NCBI GenBank assembly: GCA_947258835.1 | Contig: CAMYJY010000094.1 | Coordinates: 1-12,160 of the forward strand | Direction of reading: 5' to 3' | Source: an uncultured Pirellulales bacterium | GTDB lineage: Bacteria > Planctomycetota > Planctomycetia > Pirellulales > Lacipirellulaceae | DNA: 12,160 bases | Shown here: piece after piece, positions 7,147-12,160 of the stretch | Layout of the letters: every line of letters begins with the position of its first letter | Numbering within the stretch: position 1 is the first letter of the stretch | Notes under the pieces: model-generated | Told to the model about the DNA's origin: nothing | What the model saw: the letters and a program-made list of their open reading frames with translations, nothing else | The model's database searches: none | Position numbers and translations under genes: made by a program

Positions 7147-7218
7147 GGCGCCGTGGCCAAGTGGCTAAGGCATCGGATTGCAAATCCGACATCGGCGGTT
7201 CGAATCCGCCCGGCGCCT
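7147..7218 (+). tRNA. tRNA-Cys (GCA)
   Basis: A full cloverleaf can be folded. The acceptor stem GGCGCCG (7147-7153) pairs with CGGCGCC (7211-7217). The D arm uses GCC/GGC, the anticodon stem TCGGA/TCCGA has loop TTGCAAA with anticodon GCA at 7180-7182, and the T arm is GGCGG-TTCGAAT-CCGCC (7194-7210). The discriminator is T, as expected for tRNA-Cys. CCA is not encoded. Every stem position pairs. Confidence 0.97.
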
Positions 7219-7248
7219 CTGCTTTCTGCTTGCCCATATTCATTCCCC

Positions 7249-7272
7249 AACCCTGCTTTCGCAGGGTTTTTT
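7249..7272 (+). terminator. Intrinsic terminator of tRNA-Cys
   Basis: AACCCTGC-TTTC-GCAGGGTT forms a perfect stem with a four-base loop, and the T-run continues to 7272. It lies about 30 bases downstream of the tRNA and probably ends its transcript. Confidence 0.9.
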
Positions 7273-7273
7273 C

Positions 7274-7472
7274 GTGCGCGGACAAATTGCACCGCCAGGC
7301 CGGCAAACATTTGGACGCGGATGCTTTTTTAGGCGTTGGGCAGATGAGAACTTACCCATCGACAGCCCAATGAAGTCGCTTCGCCTGGATTTTCGATCAC
7401 GCGGCAGGTAAAAACTTACCTGCCGCTCGCCTTAAAGTGGCTCGTCGTGCGTTCGATGAACTCGACTCGCGG
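7274..7472 (-). pseudogene. Partial coaD copy interrupted by a 100-base element
   Basis: On the plus strand, 7277-7328 (GCGGACAAATTGCACCGCCA then GGCCGGCAAACATTTGGA) closely matches the coaD interior at 8059-8110. 7432-7472 (AGTGGCT, then CGATGAACTCGACTCGC) continues the match to about 8153. In the minus frame the pieces read MFAGLAVQFVRA and RVEFIERTTSHFK, nearly identical to intact CoaD residues 51-62 and 69-80. Between them lies the element at 7332-7431, flanked by TTA. The fragment covers only about 95 bases of coaD, in the same orientation, and has neither start nor active-site motifs. It is a degraded duplicate, not a gene. Confidence 0.85.
7332..7431. mobile_element. 100-base palindromic MITE-like element, copy 1
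   Basis: The element runs from GGCGTTGGGCAG to CTGCCGCTCGCC (9 of 12 terminal positions are inverted-repeat matches). Near its right end is a perfect 11-base stem, GCGGCAGGTAA-AAAC-TTACCTGCCGC. The left half can also fold (GGGC...GATG...CATC...GCCC). TTA flanks both sides (7329-7331 and 7432-7434), consistent with a 3-base target duplication. Copy 2 at 11034-11131 differs at about six positions over 98. No protein is encoded, so movement would need a transposase in trans. A RAYT-type enzyme is one possibility. Confidence 0.75.
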
Positions 7473-7669
7473 GTGGCACCCAACGCTGGTAACGATTTGA
7501 TCCCAGCAGAAAAGGAGCACGTTTGCACCAGGCTCTCCGCTGGATTCTCGCCGCTCTTCAGCGTCATTCTCTAGACCACTGGCACTGCTACTGGATTCCC
7601 GCCTGCGCGGGAATGACTGGAACCCCTTAATACTGCTACTAAAATCGTTACCAGCGTTGGGTGGCCCCC
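7468..7669. repeat. Segment bounded by 24-28-base inverted repeats
   Basis: GGGTGGCACCCAACGCTGGT... at 7468-7496 is the reverse complement of ...ACCAGCGTTGGGTGGC at about 7643-7669, with few mismatches. The ~200 bases between include an ATTCCC-N8-GGGAAT arm (7592-7617). The right half, 7591-7669, matches 62-140 at the left edge of the window over about 75 bases. No open frame inside has recognisable content. Confidence 0.7.
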
Positions 7670-7810
7670 AAGAATTCTTTATAGCAAATTTCAAAAATAT
7701 GTTGTGCTGCCATCGGGTCGCACTGCGTGGCTCCCCTTGGTTTTTGCGTGGATTACAACCACGTGTTTTCGTAAGCTGCTCTAGTATTCGCGCAAATTTG
7801 CCAGTAAAAA
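7670..7810. other. AT-richer gap downstream of coaD with a weak hairpin
   Basis: The stem CGTGG-ATTACAA-CCACG followed by TGTTTT lies at about 7748-7769. Its T-run is on the plus strand, whereas coaD needs a minus-strand terminator, so this is at best a weak bidirectional end. Nothing else is recognised. Confidence 0.35.
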
Positions 7811-8296
7811 TCAGCCGACCTTGGCCCGCAAATCTTCCACAATTGCTTGCGGCACAAAACGGGCCAGTTCCTCGTCGCCGGCCAGCGGCGTAATCTGCTT
7901 GATCAGCGAACTGGAGACGTGCGAAAATTCGTCGTCGGCCATCAGGAACACGGTCTCCATGTCCGGATCAAGCTTGCGATTCGCCAGGGTCATCGTGAAC
8001 TCGGTTTCCATGTCGGTCAGCGAACGCACGCCGCGAATGATCACCCGGGCCTCACATTCGCGGACAAATTGCACCGCCAGGCCCGCGAACATCCGGACCT
8101 CGACATTATTTAAGTGGCTGGTGGTACGCTCGATGAACTCGACTCGCTCGGCGGCGGAAAACATCGATCGTTTGTCGATATTGCTGCCCACCCCCACGAT
8201 GAGCTCGTCCACAAGGCGGCTGCTCCGCTCAATGACGTTCAAATGTCCCAAGGTGATCGGGTCGAAGGAGCCAGTATAAACGGCGCGAAGTGGCAT
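7811..8296 (-). CDS. coaD: Pantetheine-phosphate adenylyltransferase
   Basis: CoaD transfers AMP from ATP to 4'-phosphopantetheine to give dephospho-CoA, the penultimate step of coenzyme A synthesis, in the cytoplasm. The 161-residue product matches the usual length (E. coli 159). It has the nucleotidyltransferase start YTGSFDPITLGHLNVIER (7-24) with the (T/H)xGH motif TLGH (15-18), the basic IIRGVRS (86-92), the conserved MTLANRKLDPDMETVFLM (102-119) and the ISSTxxK-like VSSSLIK (127-133). The ATG at 8294-8296 starts directly at the fold; its upstream region has no strong ribosome binding site. It follows the class V aminotransferase gene by 52 bases on the same strand, so co-transcription is likely. 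A fragment of this gene is duplicated at 7274-7472. Confidence 0.97.
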   Translation of the reverse strand: MPLRAVYTGSFDPITLGHLNVIERSSRLVDELIVGVGSNIDKRSMFSAAERVEFIERTTSHLNNVEVRMFAGLAVQFVRECEARVIIRGVRSLTDMETEFTMTLANRKLDPDMETVFLMADDEFSHVSSSLIKQITPLAGDEELARFVPQAIVEDLRAKVG

Positions 8297-8348
8297 AATC
8301 TCGATACCCAGGCGGGGCAGGGGAAGGGTAGGGGGGGAAGCAGCAAGC

Positions 8349-9506
8349 TTACACCATCCGCAATGCCGCGACCAGCCGCGCTAGGTCGTCCCCATTATTG
8401 TAGGCATGCCCACTGATTCTCAGCTGGCCTCCCCGGCAGGCCAGGGCCACTCCCTCCCGGAGGCAGTGCTGGCGAATTTTTTGGGGATCGCGATCCGGCA
8501 GCTGGAAACTCACGATGCCGGAGGACTCCGCGGCCGTGTCGCGGGGGGAGTGGATCGTGGCGCCCAGTCCCTGTAGTTGCTCGCAGGCCTGGTCGGTGAT
8601 CTCCAAAATCGCCGCCGCCACGTGGGACACGCCCAGCGAGAGGAGCAGGTCGAGACTGGCCCCCAGGGCCAAAAAGCCGGCCATGTTGTACGAACCCCCT
8701 TCGTAGCGGGCGGCGCTGGGTTTCAGGTTCAGCTCGATCCGACTAAAATCCGCCGCGTGGACCACACTGTTCCAGCCCACGCCAATCGGCCGCAAACGCT
8801 CCCGGCAGGCGGGACTCAGATATGCGATGCCGGCACCCTCCGGGCCCAGCAGCCATTTGTGGCCGTCGGCTGCCAAACAATCGATGGGTGTCTGGCGGAC
8901 GTCTAGCGGAAAAACCCCCAGTCCTTGAATGGCATCGAGAAAAAAAAACGCCCCATGCGCATGGGCAATCTCCGCCAATGCGCCGACGTCACGACGGCAA
9001 CCGTTGGCATATCCCACCCAACTCGCACTGACCACGCGGGTCCGCGCGTCGCAGGCAGCCGCCAAGGCGTCCAAGTCGACTCGCCCCTGCCGGGTCGGTA
9101 CCCGGCGGGTCGTTACGCCCTGACGCTCCAGGTGCATCCAAGGATAGAGATTCGAAGGAAACTCATCGGCCAACGTGACCACGTTGTCGCCGGCCTGCCA
9201 GGGAAAACCCTCGGCCAGCAGATTGATCCCGGCCGTCGTGTTAGGGACGAGCGCAATTTCGTCTACCTCAGCCCCCAGCAATCGGGCGGCGGAGGCGCGG
9301 GTCGCCTGGAGTTGGCGGGCCCAGTCCAGCCACACCGTGTCGCCCTCCTCGGTCGCCTGCGTCAGCCAATTTTGGACCGCCGTTTGAGCCGGGGCTGAGA
9401 GCGGCGCCACGGCAGCGTGGTCCCAGTAGGCCCATTTGCGGGCCACCGGCATCTGGGCGCGGAGGTGAGTGCGGGTGGACTGGATGGTGGTGGGGGGGAT
9501 GGACAT
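8349..9506 (-). CDS. Class V aminotransferase (PLP-dependent, cysteine desulfurase-like fold)
   Basis: The 385-residue product has the fold-type I PLP layout of the NifS/SufS and isopenicillin N epimerase group: YWDHAAVAPL (27-36), the phosphate-binding NTTAG (89-93), ASWVGYANGCRRD (161-173), the pyridine-N aspartate in FLDAIQGLG (189-197), the Schiff-base lysine in DGHKWLLGPEG (214-224, Lys217) and YEGGSYN (268-274). The C-terminal loop that carries the catalytic Cys of SufS-type desulfurases appears absent: RGGQLRIS follows directly. I therefore do not call it a cysteine desulfurase; substrate is unknown. The frame is open to 9644, but the first 46 residues are translated from a dispersed repeat (9549-9650) and its edge. 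The ATG at 9504-9506 is preferred, although no Shine-Dalgarno is clear; Met at 9452 is another option. It is upstream of coaD. Confidence 0.88.
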   Translation of the reverse strand: MSIPPTTIQSTRTHLRAQMPVARKWAYWDHAAVAPLSAPAQTAVQNWLTQATEEGDTVWLDWARQLQATRASAARLLGAEVDEIALVPNTTAGINLLAEGFPWQAGDNVVTLADEFPSNLYPWMHLERQGVTTRRVPTRQGRVDLDALAAACDARTRVVSASWVGYANGCRRDVGALAEIAHAHGAFFFLDAIQGLGVFPLDVRQTPIDCLAADGHKWLLGPEGAGIAYLSPACRERLRPIGVGWNSVVHAADFSRIELNLKPSAARYEGGSYNMAGFLALGASLDLLLSLGVSHVAAAILEITDQACEQLQGLGATIHSPRDTAAESSGIVSFQLPDRDPQKIRQHCLREGVALACRGGQLRISGHAYNNGDDLARLVAALRMV

Positions 9507-9548
9507 GGAAGCAGAGGTGGTCGTGGGCAGTATATTCAAATAAATAAC

Positions 9549-9650
9549 AAGGAACCACAGCGAACGCGACGACGAACAGAGACTTATTTTTTTGTTTGCT
9601 GATTCGTGGTGATACGTTGTTTCCGTTGTTTCGTCGTGGTTCAAAATCCT
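9549..9650. repeat. Dispersed AACCACGACG repeat, copy 3
   Basis: This is the inverted counterpart of 3183-3272. It begins AGGAACCACAGCGAACGCGA and ends GTTTCGTCGTGGTTCAAAAT, with a short T-rich insertion in the middle relative to copy 1. Read leftward it creates a false 5' extension of the aminotransferase frame. Confidence 0.85.
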
Positions 9651-9679
9651 CAGTCAAATTACCACAAGTAGGCTGGGGC

Positions 9680-9778
9680 TTCGCCCCTGCCAACCACCGC
9701 TGCTCGAGGGGTTGGCGGCCCCCCCCGGCCAGCCGGGGGCGGGCTCTGCCGCCGAGCCCTTGCCCGCCCGAGCCCCCT
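9680..9778. repeat. GC-rich dispersed repeat, inverted copy
   Basis: The stretch contains GAGGGGTTGGCGGCCCCCCC and CCGGGGGCGGGCTCTGCCGCC. Read on the minus strand, it gives GGCAGAGCCCGCCCCCGGCT and then GGGGGGGCCGCCAACC. These modules recur at 11313-11355 and, less exactly, at 244-330. A GGGGCTTCGCCCC hairpin lies just before it. The region is C- and G-rich and non-coding. Confidence 0.65.
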
Positions 9779-9812
9779 AAACCTTAAATTGGGTTAATTT
9801 TGCGCAGCTTAC

Positions 9813-9840
9813 TTGAATTAAAGCGCTTGCTTGGTATCTT
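9813..9840 (+). promoter_or_regulatory. Candidate sigma-70 promoter of the TIGR03000 gene
   Basis: TTGAAT (9813-9818) and TATCTT (9835-9840) are separated by 16 bases and lie about 110 bases upstream of the ATG. Each matches its consensus at four of six positions. A short hairpin, GGAAA-AACG-TTTCC, follows at about 9854-9867 in the inferred leader. Confidence 0.3.
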
Positions 9841-9948
9841 AGGCTCTACCTGTGGAAAAACGTTTCCGACTGGGGGCGGGGCAGCCGCCTAATTTGCCTT
9901 TTGCCCCAGGATAAACAGACTAACCGCGTTAATTTGGGGGAATTTGTG

Positions 9949-10992
9949 ATGAGAATGCAGGATGCTAAGACCTGGGCCCAAATGGCCATGGTGGCAGTTA
10001 CGGCGATGACCATGCTGGCCAGCGAGGCCGTGGCCGGCTCCTATGGGAGCTGGGGTTCTGGTGGGAGCTATGGATCCGGTGGGAGCTACGGCTCCGGCGG
10101 GAGCTATGGCTCGGGTGGCAGCTATGGTTCCGGAGGTAGTTACGGCTCGGGTGGGAGCTATGGCGGAGGAATGTTTTCCCGTATCCGGGCTCGCCGTGCA
10201 GCGCGGGCTGCCGCCCGTAGCAGCTATGGCAGTGCGGGTAGCGCTGGAAGCTATGGCAGTGTTGGTAGTTACGGAAGCTATGGCAGTATGGGCAGTTATG
10301 GCAGCGCGGGGAGCTATGTCGGCACGGCCAGCTACAGGGTCTTGGATTACGGCACCACCGAAAGTAACAGCAATTCGCCAACCCCAGCCGAGGCACCTGC
10401 GGAGGAGCCGCAGGCAGCTGCTAAGGTGAAGACAGATGCCGACCTGCTGGCATCCCAGAGTGCTTCGATCAAAGTTTCTGTGCCGGCCTCGGCCATGGTC
10501 TATGTCAACGACGTCTTGACCAAGAGCACTGGCAGCTCGCGGAGCTATGTCTCCCAGGGCCTCACCGCCGGTCAAACCTATGCCTACCGGTTCCGGGTTG
10601 AATTTGAGCGGGATGGCCAGAACGTGGTGGAAAAGCGTACTGTCCGCTTGCAGGCGGGTGACCAAGTTGTGTTGGAAATCCAGGGGGCTGGGCCACAATT
10701 GGCTGCAGCGGCTACCGGTGTGGAGACGCAGTTAAAAGTGACCGTGCCAGAAAATTCCCGGGTCTTCTTAGCAGGAGCAACCACCTCGCAGGTCGGCGTG
10801 AAACGGCATTACACCACCCGGCGGCTGACTGCTGGTGAGCGGTGGGAAAATTATACCGTGCGCGTGGAACTCGAGCGGAATGGTCGTCAGCTGGTCCAGG
10901 AACGTACCATCCAGGTTGTGGGCGGTGAGTCCTATGAACTGGCCTTCGATTTTGACGCGGACTCTGTCCAGGTGGCCCAGCTCGACCAGTAA
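9949..10992 (+). CDS. Secreted Gly-Ser-Tyr repeat protein with two TIGR03000 domains
   Basis: The 347-residue product has a signal peptide (AMVAVTAMTMLASEAVA, likely cleaved after Ala29). Next comes a low-complexity region of five SYGSGG units (about 40-69), an Arg/Ala-rich insert (MFSRIRARRAARAAAR, about 75-90) and further GSYGS-type units to about 124. After an acidic Pro/Glu/Ala linker come two TIGR03000 domains, roughly 170-244 (SIKVSVPASAMVYVNDVLTK, YAYRFRVEFERDGQ) and 258-335 (LKVTVPENSRVFLAG, YTVRVELERNGRQ). TIGR03000 is a beta-rich domain of unknown function described from planctomycetes. The start is ATG 9949, with GGGGGA about eight bases upstream; the frame extends to 9901 without a better start. 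A structural or cell-surface role is inferred from the composition and signal peptide. Confidence 0.88.
   Translation: MRMQDAKTWAQMAMVAVTAMTMLASEAVAGSYGSWGSGGSYGSGGSYGSGGSYGSGGSYGSGGSYGSGGSYGGGMFSRIRARRAARAAARSSYGSAGSAGSYGSVGSYGSYGSMGSYGSAGSYVGTASYRVLDYGTTESNSNSPTPAEAPAEEPQAAAKVKTDADLLASQSASIKVSVPASAMVYVNDVLTKSTGSSRSYVSQGLTAGQTYAYRFRVEFERDGQNVVEKRTVRLQAGDQVVLEIQGAGPQLAAAATGVETQLKVTVPENSRVFLAGATTSQVGVKRHYTTRRLTAGERWENYTVRVELERNGRQLVQERTIQVVGGESYELAFDFDADSVQVAQLDQ
10058..10163 (+). repeat. 18-base coding tandem repeat (SYGSGG)
   Basis: Units of about 18 bases, close to GGGAGCTATGGCTCGGGT, repeat through the Gly-Ser-Tyr region. Third positions vary between units while the residues stay the same, which indicates selection on the protein rather than recent DNA amplification. 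Confidence 0.85.
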
Positions 10993-10995
10993 TTG

Positions 10996-11017
10996 CCACG
11001 AACCACCCGTTTCGTGG
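10996..11017 (+). other. Hairpin just after the TIGR03000 gene stop
   Basis: CCACGAA and TTCGTGG form a perfect 7-base stem around an eight-base loop, four bases after the stop codon. There is no T-run, so it may protect the 3' end or help termination rather than be an intrinsic terminator by itself. Confidence 0.4.
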
Positions 11018-11033
11018 AGTAATTTGTACTTAA

Positions 11034-11131
11034 GGCGTTGGGCAGATGAGAACTTACCCATCGACAGCCCCATGGATTGGCTTCGCTGGGATTTTCGATC
11101 ACGCGGCAGGTAAAAACTTACCTGCCGCTCG
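11034..11131. mobile_element. 100-base palindromic MITE-like element, copy 2
   Basis: Same orientation as copy 1 at 7332-7431, with about six differences over 98 bases. The perfect hairpin GCGGCAGGTAA-AAAC-TTACCTGCCGC (11103-11128) is unchanged. TTA precedes it at 11030-11032, but no TTA follows on the right. It lies 41 bases after the TIGR03000 gene and separates that gene from the terminator at 11249. Confidence 0.75.
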
Positions 11132-11139
11132 TCCGCCTC

Positions 11140-11211
11140 TCAGCCAAGTTTCTTGGTGAACCGCCGCGGTGCGGAAACGGGGGCTGTTTTCTTGGGCTTT
11201 ACCGGCTTCAT
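11140..11211 (-). CDS. Possible 23-residue basic peptide or gene remnant
   Basis: ATG at 11209-11211 opens a 23-codon frame reading MKPVKPKKTAPVSAPRR and ending KLG, rich in Lys, Arg and Pro. GAGG lies five bases upstream. The ATG overlaps, as ATGA, the stop of another minus frame whose last residues (NTDAEEIYKLLKLKTRPP) also look coding-like. This may be a real small peptide, or the frameshifted C-terminal remnant of a gene whose 5' part was replaced by the GC-rich repeat at 11306. Evidence is weak. Confidence 0.2.
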   Translation of the reverse strand: MKPVKPKKTAPVSAPRRFTKKLG

Positions 11212-11248
11212 GGAGGCCTCGTTTTCAGTTTGAGTAATTTGTAGATTT

Positions 11249-11288
11249 CCTCCGCATCGGTGTTGACCGGTGCGGAGGATTTTCTTTT
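11249..11288 (+). terminator. Strong intrinsic terminator
   Basis: CCTCCGCA-T-CGGT-GTTG-ACCG-G-TGCGGAGG forms a 13-position stem with a single T-G wobble and a four-base loop, followed by ATTTTCTTTT. It points rightward. The nearest rightward gene upstream is the TIGR03000 gene, about 256 bases away once the inserted 100-base element is counted, so it may be that gene's original terminator. Confidence 0.8.
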
Positions 11289-11305
11289 GCTAGTAGCGGG
11301 CGGGG

Positions 11306-11435
11306 CAGGGCAGGGCGGCAGAGCCCGTCCCCGGCTTGTACGGGGGGGCCGCCAACCACAGATTCCAACGAGGCCCGGGCCTCGAACCAATGCGAGCTAC
11401 CGCTCGGAAGACGTTTGCCCGCTCCCGTTGGTCGC
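11306..11435. repeat. GC-rich dispersed repeat, copy with GAGCTACCGCTCGGAAG
   Basis: GGCAGAGCCCGTCCCCGGCT is followed by GGGGGGGCCGCCAACCA and then GAGCTACCGCTCGGAAG (11394-11410). The modules occur in the same order as at 240-400 but without the 23-base tandem expansion. It fills the space before the last gene. Confidence 0.7.
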
Positions 11436-11504
11436 TCCAAAATTTGATACAAATACAACAAGTTTGGCCGCATAAGCAGAGCAACTGGGCGGAAGGGTCC
11501 GAAG

Positions 11505-12160
11505 ATGGCAAAAAAACGCGCCGAAAATACCCCGGCTGCGGCACGGCCTGCCGCCAAACCAGAACGCCGTCCCCAGCGTCCGGCTGCCAATGGCCCGACC
11601 TGGCGTCCGGCCTGGCGGCTGCTCGTCAGCTGCCTGGTGATCTTCCATCTGGTGGCCGTTTTTGCCGCTCCCTGGGATTTGGCGACTGGCGCCGCGCTAC
11701 CACCGGGTTACCTGCCGCCCAGCGATAATCTGGGGCGGCCCGCGGCCCCCGCCCGTGAGGTGTGGCAAGAGCCGGTCCTACCCCGTGCTTTGCGGTCCTG
11801 CTTTAACAACTATCTCAACTTGCTGTACTTAAACCACGGTTATGAATTTTTTGCCCCCGACCCGGTCGGAACGCATGTGATTGACTACCAGGTCCGTCGG
11901 CCCGCTGGTACGACGGTAGCCGGGCGCTTTCCGGATTTGCGGCAGCAGTGGCCGCGGTTGCTCTACCACCGGCACATGATGCTGGCCGAACAGTCGGAGA
12001 TGATCAACAACCAGTTGGTGCTGATGGCCGAGCAGACAGGTGTTCGCAGGCCCTTTTCGGGGCAAGTGTTTGCCGAGTACTTGGCCACCTTGCACCAGGG
12101 GACTGCCAACCTAGATCTAAAAATTCACCAGCTGTTGCCTCCCGCACGTGTGGCGGCAGG
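11505..12160 (+). CDS. Membrane-anchored hypothetical protein, 3' end outside window
   Basis: The frame runs from ATG 11505 to the window edge without a stop (218 codons visible). GGAAGGG seven bases upstream is a good ribosome binding site. The N-terminus is Lys/Arg/Pro/Ala-rich (about 1-34), followed by one hydrophobic helix (WRLLVSCLVIFHLVAVFAAP, about 36-55). The non-cytoplasmic-looking part contains LRSCFNNYLNLLYLNHGYEF, FAPDPVGTHVIDYQV and FPDLRQQWPRLLYHRHMMLA. I do not assign a name. From memory, planctomycete proteins with a similar LNHGY-FFAP-P pattern sit beside HTTM (vitamin K-dependent carboxylase-like) membrane proteins, so a downstream HTTM gene would fit, but that is outside the window. 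No catalytic motif is evident. Confidence 0.85.
   Translation, partial: MAKKRAENTPAAARPAAKPERRPQRPAANGPTWRPAWRLLVSCLVIFHLVAVFAAPWDLATGAALPPGYLPPSDNLGRPAAPAREVWQEPVLPRALRSCFNNYLNLLYLNHGYEFFAPDPVGTHVIDYQVRRPAGTTVAGRFPDLRQQWPRLLYHRHMMLAEQSEMINNQLVLMAEQTGVRRPFSGQVFAEYLATLHQGTANLDLKIHQLLPPARVAA

Noticed and set aside
7005..7373. Several 90-157-codon frames on both strands across the tRNA
   Set aside because: They overlap a perfectly folded tRNA-Cys and its terminator; their translations include fragments of the coaD duplicate and no gene of their own.
9889..10698. 269-codon minus-strand frame rich in Ala/Thr/Ile
   Set aside because: It is the shadow of the Gly-Ser-Tyr repeat region and the first TIGR03000 domain; its repeats mirror the plus-strand units.

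Overview
The window looks like a piece of a planctomycete chromosome, probably from the Pirellulales side. The arguments are a secreted Gly/Ser/Tyr-repeat protein carrying two copies of the planctomycete-specific TIGR03000 domain, a PEP-CTERM sorting signal on a decayed gene, generally weak Shine-Dalgarno sequences, mixed strand use with few operons, and many short dispersed palindromic repeats between genes. The lineage call is inference from gene content; no rRNA is present.

Layout. 1-480 holds only repeats. 480-915 (minus) is the C-terminal remnant of a PEP-CTERM protein, and 1143-1491 (plus) is a frame-broken membrane-anchored protein. Then come nadC (minus, NAD synthesis), a membrane-anchored ComEA-type helix-hairpin-helix protein (plus) and uvrB (plus, excision repair). 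A small acidic repeat lipoprotein (minus) converges on uvrB with 15 bases between the stop codons. 5930-6340 has a dispersed repeat, then a small secreted Tyr-rich protein (plus). A tRNA-Cys(GCA) with its own intrinsic terminator follows. 7274-7672 is a scar region: a broken partial copy of coaD, split by a 100-base element, then a segment bounded by inverted repeats. Intact coaD (minus) lies downstream of a class V aminotransferase (minus), and the two probably form a two-gene unit. After another repeat cluster comes the TIGR03000 protein (plus), a second copy of the 100-base element, a strong intrinsic terminator and another GC-rich repeat. The window ends inside a membrane-anchored protein gene (plus).

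How the parts relate. The housekeeping genes (nadC, uvrB, coaD, tRNA-Cys) do not form one pathway, although nadC and coaD are both in cofactor biosynthesis. Three products (lipoprotein, Tyr-rich protein, TIGR03000 protein) are exported low-complexity proteins and may contribute to the cell surface. The most striking feature is the intergenic space: at least four families of short palindromic or inverted repeats, each in two or more copies, one of them inserted into a duplicated coaD fragment with an apparent TTA target duplication. I see no CRISPR array, transposase, phage gene or recognisable defence system.
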